A stretch of DNA of 64,000 nucleotides from Hypoxylon rubiginosum (lineage: Eukaryota > Ascomycota > Sordariomycetes > Xylariales > Hypoxylaceae): the NCBI GenBank assembly GCA_902806565.1, contig CADCXA010000031.1, forward strand, positions 1,550,001-1,614,000, read 5' to 3'. Below, one piece after another: positions 61,076-64,000 of the stretch (the stretch's first letter is position 1; each line of letters begins with the position of its first letter). The position numbers and the translations under genes are program-made. The notes under the pieces are model-generated. The model had not been told where the DNA came from, did not search any database, and saw only the letters and a list, made by a program, of their open reading frames with translations.

Positions 61076-61138
61076 AAATAAAAATAAAAATTAATTAAAT
61101 AAAAATAAAGATTAATTAAGTAAAAGTAAAAATTAATT
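61076..61138. repeat. 21-bp tandem repeat, 3 copies
   Basis: Three 21-bp units at 61076, 61097 and 61118, differing by a few A/G changes, with a fourth, decayed copy following. The period is divisible by three. Confidence 0.65.
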
Positions 61139-62375
61139 TAATAGTAAAAAAAATAAAAATTAATATAAGAAAAAAAATAATATAAAAATAATTAACAATT
61201 TTATATAAATTTTTTTAAAAATAAATAATATTAAAAAAGTTATTAATAACGTTAATATTTTTTTTTTTTAGTAATATTTTTTAATATTTATATATATAAT
61301 TTATATTAAATTATTAATTTATTTTTTATAAAATAATATAATAAAACTTTAACCTTTAAATAAAACTAATAATATAATAAATTTTATTATAAATAATAAT
61401 AGTTTTTTAAGTTAAAAAATCTATATAAATAATTAAGTTATTCTTTTTATATAAAAGTTAATTATTTAATATATTAAAGTTTTTTAAATTTAAGTTTAAA
61501 AATTCGCTTCTACTTTTAATAACCAAATAAAATAATAAATTTCATTAAAATTAAAAAATCGTTCTAGGAAAATTTTAGTGTTTAAATAAGGGAACAATTA
61601 AATATAAAACATTATTATAAAAAGAAATATAAGAAATTTTTTCGATGATATTATTTTTATAATTATCTATATATAAAAAAACTTAAAAATAATATTTAAT
61701 ATTTTATAAAATTCTATTAGTTAAAGTAGGTATATAAGAAGTTAAAACTAAAGTTAAGGAAAAAAAAAACTAAAAAATATTATTTATTTTTTTTTTATTA
61801 TTATATTAAATATTTTTTATTATTATATAATAAATATAATAAATAATATTATAATAAATATTATTATTATTAAATATATATATTATAAATAATAAAAATA
61901 TATTAATATAATTAAAATAATAAAAATTAATATATTTAAATATTTTTTTACACGTTGTTTTTTTTAAAAGTTATATAAAAAAAAGTAATTATATATTTAT
62001 AATATATATAATACTATATATCACTTATAAAAAAAATAATAAATAATAAAATATAAATAAATAAAATATAAATAAATATTTAAATATTTAAATAATAAGG
62101 TTAAAATTTTATTTATTAAATATATATAATAATTTATTATAAATAATATAAAATATAAATAACCTAGTTAACGTGTTATTTATTATTAAATATATATTAA
62201 CTAACTATTAAAAAACTTAAAATATTTAATTAATTTTTTATTAATATATAAATATTTAATTATTTTAAATTTCTAATTATTAAAATCTTAAAAAATTCTA
62301 GCTTTTTATAATTTTTTATATTATATTTTATTTTAATAATAAATATAATTTATTATTTATTTTAAACTATTTTAA

Positions 62376-62586
62376 CGTTTTAATTATATTTAATTATATA
62401 AATAAGTTTTTTAAAATAACTTAAATTTAAAATTAAAATTTAAATTTAACATTTAAAATTAATATATAATAATTTATATATGTTTATTTATATAAGTTAT
62501 TAAATTTAATATTTTAAACTTAATATTTAAAATTACTTATTTTAATTTATTTAGGCGTTTTAATTATATTTAATTAAATAAATAAA
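62376..62586. repeat. Imperfect direct repeat with 180-bp spacing
   Basis: The segment starting CGTTTTAATTATATTTAATT occurs at 62376 and again at 62556, exactly 180 bp apart, followed by similar ATAAATAA tails. It probably is a duplicated stretch near the right end of the AT block. Confidence 0.5.
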
Positions 62587-62772
62587 TTTTAATTTAAAAT
62601 TTAAATTTAAAATTTAAACCTAATATTTAAATTTAATATTTAAATTTAATAAAACTAACCTTAATTTTATATAAGTTTATTTTAATTAAAAATACGTATT
62701 TTTTACTTTTTTAATTAAAATTAAAGTTTAACCACCGACATAAAAACTCTTTTAAAACTTAAGCACTCGGGT

Positions 62773-62787
62773 AATTCGAGTTATTTC
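62773..62787 (-). repeat. Right 15-bp inverted repeat at the AT-block border
   Basis: AATTCGAGTTATTTC, the exact reverse complement of 47193-47207, within a few tens of bases of the switch back to normal composition. Confidence 0.7.
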
Positions 62788-63321
62788 TGTTTAACCTTTA
62801 TGGGACACCGTATTCTAGGTATCGGTCCGAGATAATTCCCTGTTTGTGGAATAGGTACCTAAAATGAAATTCATAACTTTTATGAATATTCGGGGTGACT
62901 GTGACCGTAATGTTCCTGATAATTCTCGTCAACGAGCCGAATAAGACGCACCCATGACATTTCGATGTATGAGTTCATGTACTACTAGGTATTTTTATGA
63001 GCGTCAAGGTCGTACTGGAATAGAGAGGCCGTCGGTAACAATAGAGACTATTTCCTGGGCTGTGCGCGTATCTGGTCGCGTTTACAGACCGTCCGCTACT
63101 AGAGAATTTAGGTCTCATGAAATCCTTTTGAATACCATTAGATATTGAGAATTTGTAGATAATAATTCAAAAGCATAAATATCGTAAGATTCAGTCGGGT
63201 AGACCGGAAACTCCGTGACCCTAGGTGTCCTCTCGATGCCTTCCTCGTATGAAGCCCAGGACTCCATCCACCCCCTAGGACCTATACCACGGCATATATA
63301 TCATCTTCTCTCAGCGCCAAG
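62788..63321. other. Border and 3' flanking DNA
   Basis: 534 bp of normal composition between the AT block and the stop codon of the last gene. An AGGTACCT palindrome lies at 62853. A 64-codon frame at 62954-63148 has no recognisable features. Confidence 0.5.
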
Positions 63322-64000
63322 CTATGCAATACCAAGAATCGATTCCAACTCGCCCACTACATGGCTGAAAATAGCGGACTGGAGCTGTGGATCATCTAGC
63401 TGTTCTATGGCTAGACCAAAGTCGCAATAGATCAGTTTCTTCGTTGCGTCACGATACCCCTTCCCGAGATGAGAGAGCCGCGCCACTTTCCTGCGAACCT
63501 GTACATGATCTTCCCAAGGCACATGCTCCCATAGTCCGATCTGTAGTAGAGCGACGCCCAGGCCGTATAGGGTAAGATTACGTATGCCGTGGTCGTTCAT
63601 GGCATATTGAACTGACTCTGCAAGCGGAGAACTTGGGTTGCTTCCTACTTCTCCTTGGGGCGTTGGGGCCGATCTGGTAGTCCCGGGCGTTGAGGAAGTT
63701 GGCTTCAACTTCATCGAGAGATGTAGTGTGTCGAGGCATGAGGATATGTCGGCATTGCTGTCTTTGAATATATGGACTTGGTTGAGTGTCTCTCCTTCAG
63801 GCCACCAGGGTGTCGAACGAAGTTTTAACATAGACTTAGCCAGAGTAACCCCTAACTTGACACGATCCTCATCCGTGAAAGCATCAAACACAGGGAGTTT
63901 GAGCGTCTCCATCAGGGATGTTGTGGTCCTTGAATCGAGGTTATTGCAACTTGCACTTAGGCCCTGCAGACCATGATATAGGACTAGCTTTTGGTTTTGC
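63322..64000 (-). CDS. Partial fungal DUF7580-like protein (3' end only)
   Basis: The frame is open from the stop at 63322 through the right edge of the window, so the 5' part of the gene is missing; at least 225 residues are visible. The first in-window ATG (63912) is probably internal, since NQKLVLYHGLQGLSASCNN precedes it in frame. Visible motifs: DRVKLGVTLAKSMLKLRSTPW, a low-complexity Ser/Thr/Pro linker, YGLGVALLQIGLWEHV, then ARLSHLGKGYRDATKKLIYCDFG and a C-terminal FSHVVGELE. This order (helical core, LL.IG.WE, G..Y..A...C) fits the fungal DUF7580 C-terminal region, often found in proteins linked to non-self recognition or prion-like domains. The domain name is from memory. Function is unknown. 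Confidence 0.6.
   Translation of the reverse strand, partial: QNQKLVLYHGLQGLSASCNNLDSRTTTSLMETLKLPVFDAFTDEDRVKLGVTLAKSMLKLRSTPWWPEGETLNQVHIFKDSNADISSCLDTLHLSMKLKPTSSTPGTTRSAPTPQGEVGSNPSSPLAESVQYAMNDHGIRNLTLYGLGVALLQIGLWEHVPWEDHVQVRRKVARLSHLGKGYRDATKKLIYCDFGLAIEQLDDPQLQSAIFSHVVGELESILGIA

Larger units (their letters stand above)
47193..62787. mobile_element. 15.6-kb RIP-degraded block, possibly one element with terminal inverted repeats
   Basis: A continuous, extremely AT-rich stretch with no open frame of about 60 codons or more. Surviving G and C are mostly in AGT and ACT contexts, with CA and TG depleted, as RIP predicts. A C-rich island at 48049-48101 survives almost wholly as CpC/CpT. 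Both borders are sharp, and each carries one copy of a perfect 15-bp inverted repeat. This suggests a single inserted element, or nested repeats within one, though no transposase, integrase or reverse transcriptase can be read. A centromeric or other heterochromatic role is an alternative. No target-site duplication is obvious. Confidence 0.55.

Noticed and set aside
47193..62787. Regional centromere
   Set aside because: AT richness alone cannot separate a centromere from RIP-killed repeats; the bordering inverted repeat favours an inserted element.

Overview
This window looks like nuclear DNA of a filamentous ascomycete (Pezizomycotina, probably Sordariomycetes). The genes are compact, with short GT..AG introns (mostly 50-80 nt), CTAAC-like branch points and no operons. 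Two very AT-rich blocks show the dinucleotide pattern of repeat-induced point mutation (RIP). The species cannot be fixed from the sequence alone.

Layout. 1-2035 is a RIP-type AT-rich block. 2036-29128 is a gene-dense, mostly housekeeping segment: DNA ligase I (+), a galactose mutarotase-like enzyme (-), a conserved fungal nuclear-type protein (+), Cox20 (-) back to back with the DNA polymerase epsilon catalytic subunit (+), a three-finger C2H2 protein (-), an AN1-finger/APH-type kinase-like fusion (+), a SET-domain protein with a signal peptide (+), an unrecognised 313-aa protein (+), a small SAM-dependent methyltransferase (-) and a DUF829/TMEM53-like hydrolase (+). 29129-47190 is looser accessory DNA: a secreted 12-cysteine protein, a decayed alpha/beta-hydrolase, an amino-acid permease, a possible small Cys-containing protein, a relic of a rhodopsin-type membrane receptor, an O-methyltransferase, a secreted propeller/lactonase-like protein and an FAD-linked oxidase with an in-frame stop. 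47193-62787 is a 15.6-kb AT-rich block without any ORF. 62788-64000 ends in a gene that runs off the right edge on the minus strand.

How the genes fit together. DNA ligase I and polymerase epsilon are both replication genes. The 517-bp divergent promoter of COX20 and the polymerase gene holds a perfect 16-bp palindrome centred on ACGCGT, the MluI cell-cycle box that MBF binds at G1/S genes. The accessory segment next to the big AT block is rich in secreted proteins, a transporter, single tailoring-type enzymes and gene relics, as expected of a fast-evolving border region.

Most notable: the 15.6-kb AT block is framed by a perfect 15-bp inverted repeat (47193-47207 and 62773-62787), which suggests one mobile element or a defined insertion. 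The oxidase gene just outside it carries a CAG-to-TAG type stop, the change expected if RIP leaked past the block. I see no RNA genes, no CRISPR arrays and no intact transposase or polyprotein.
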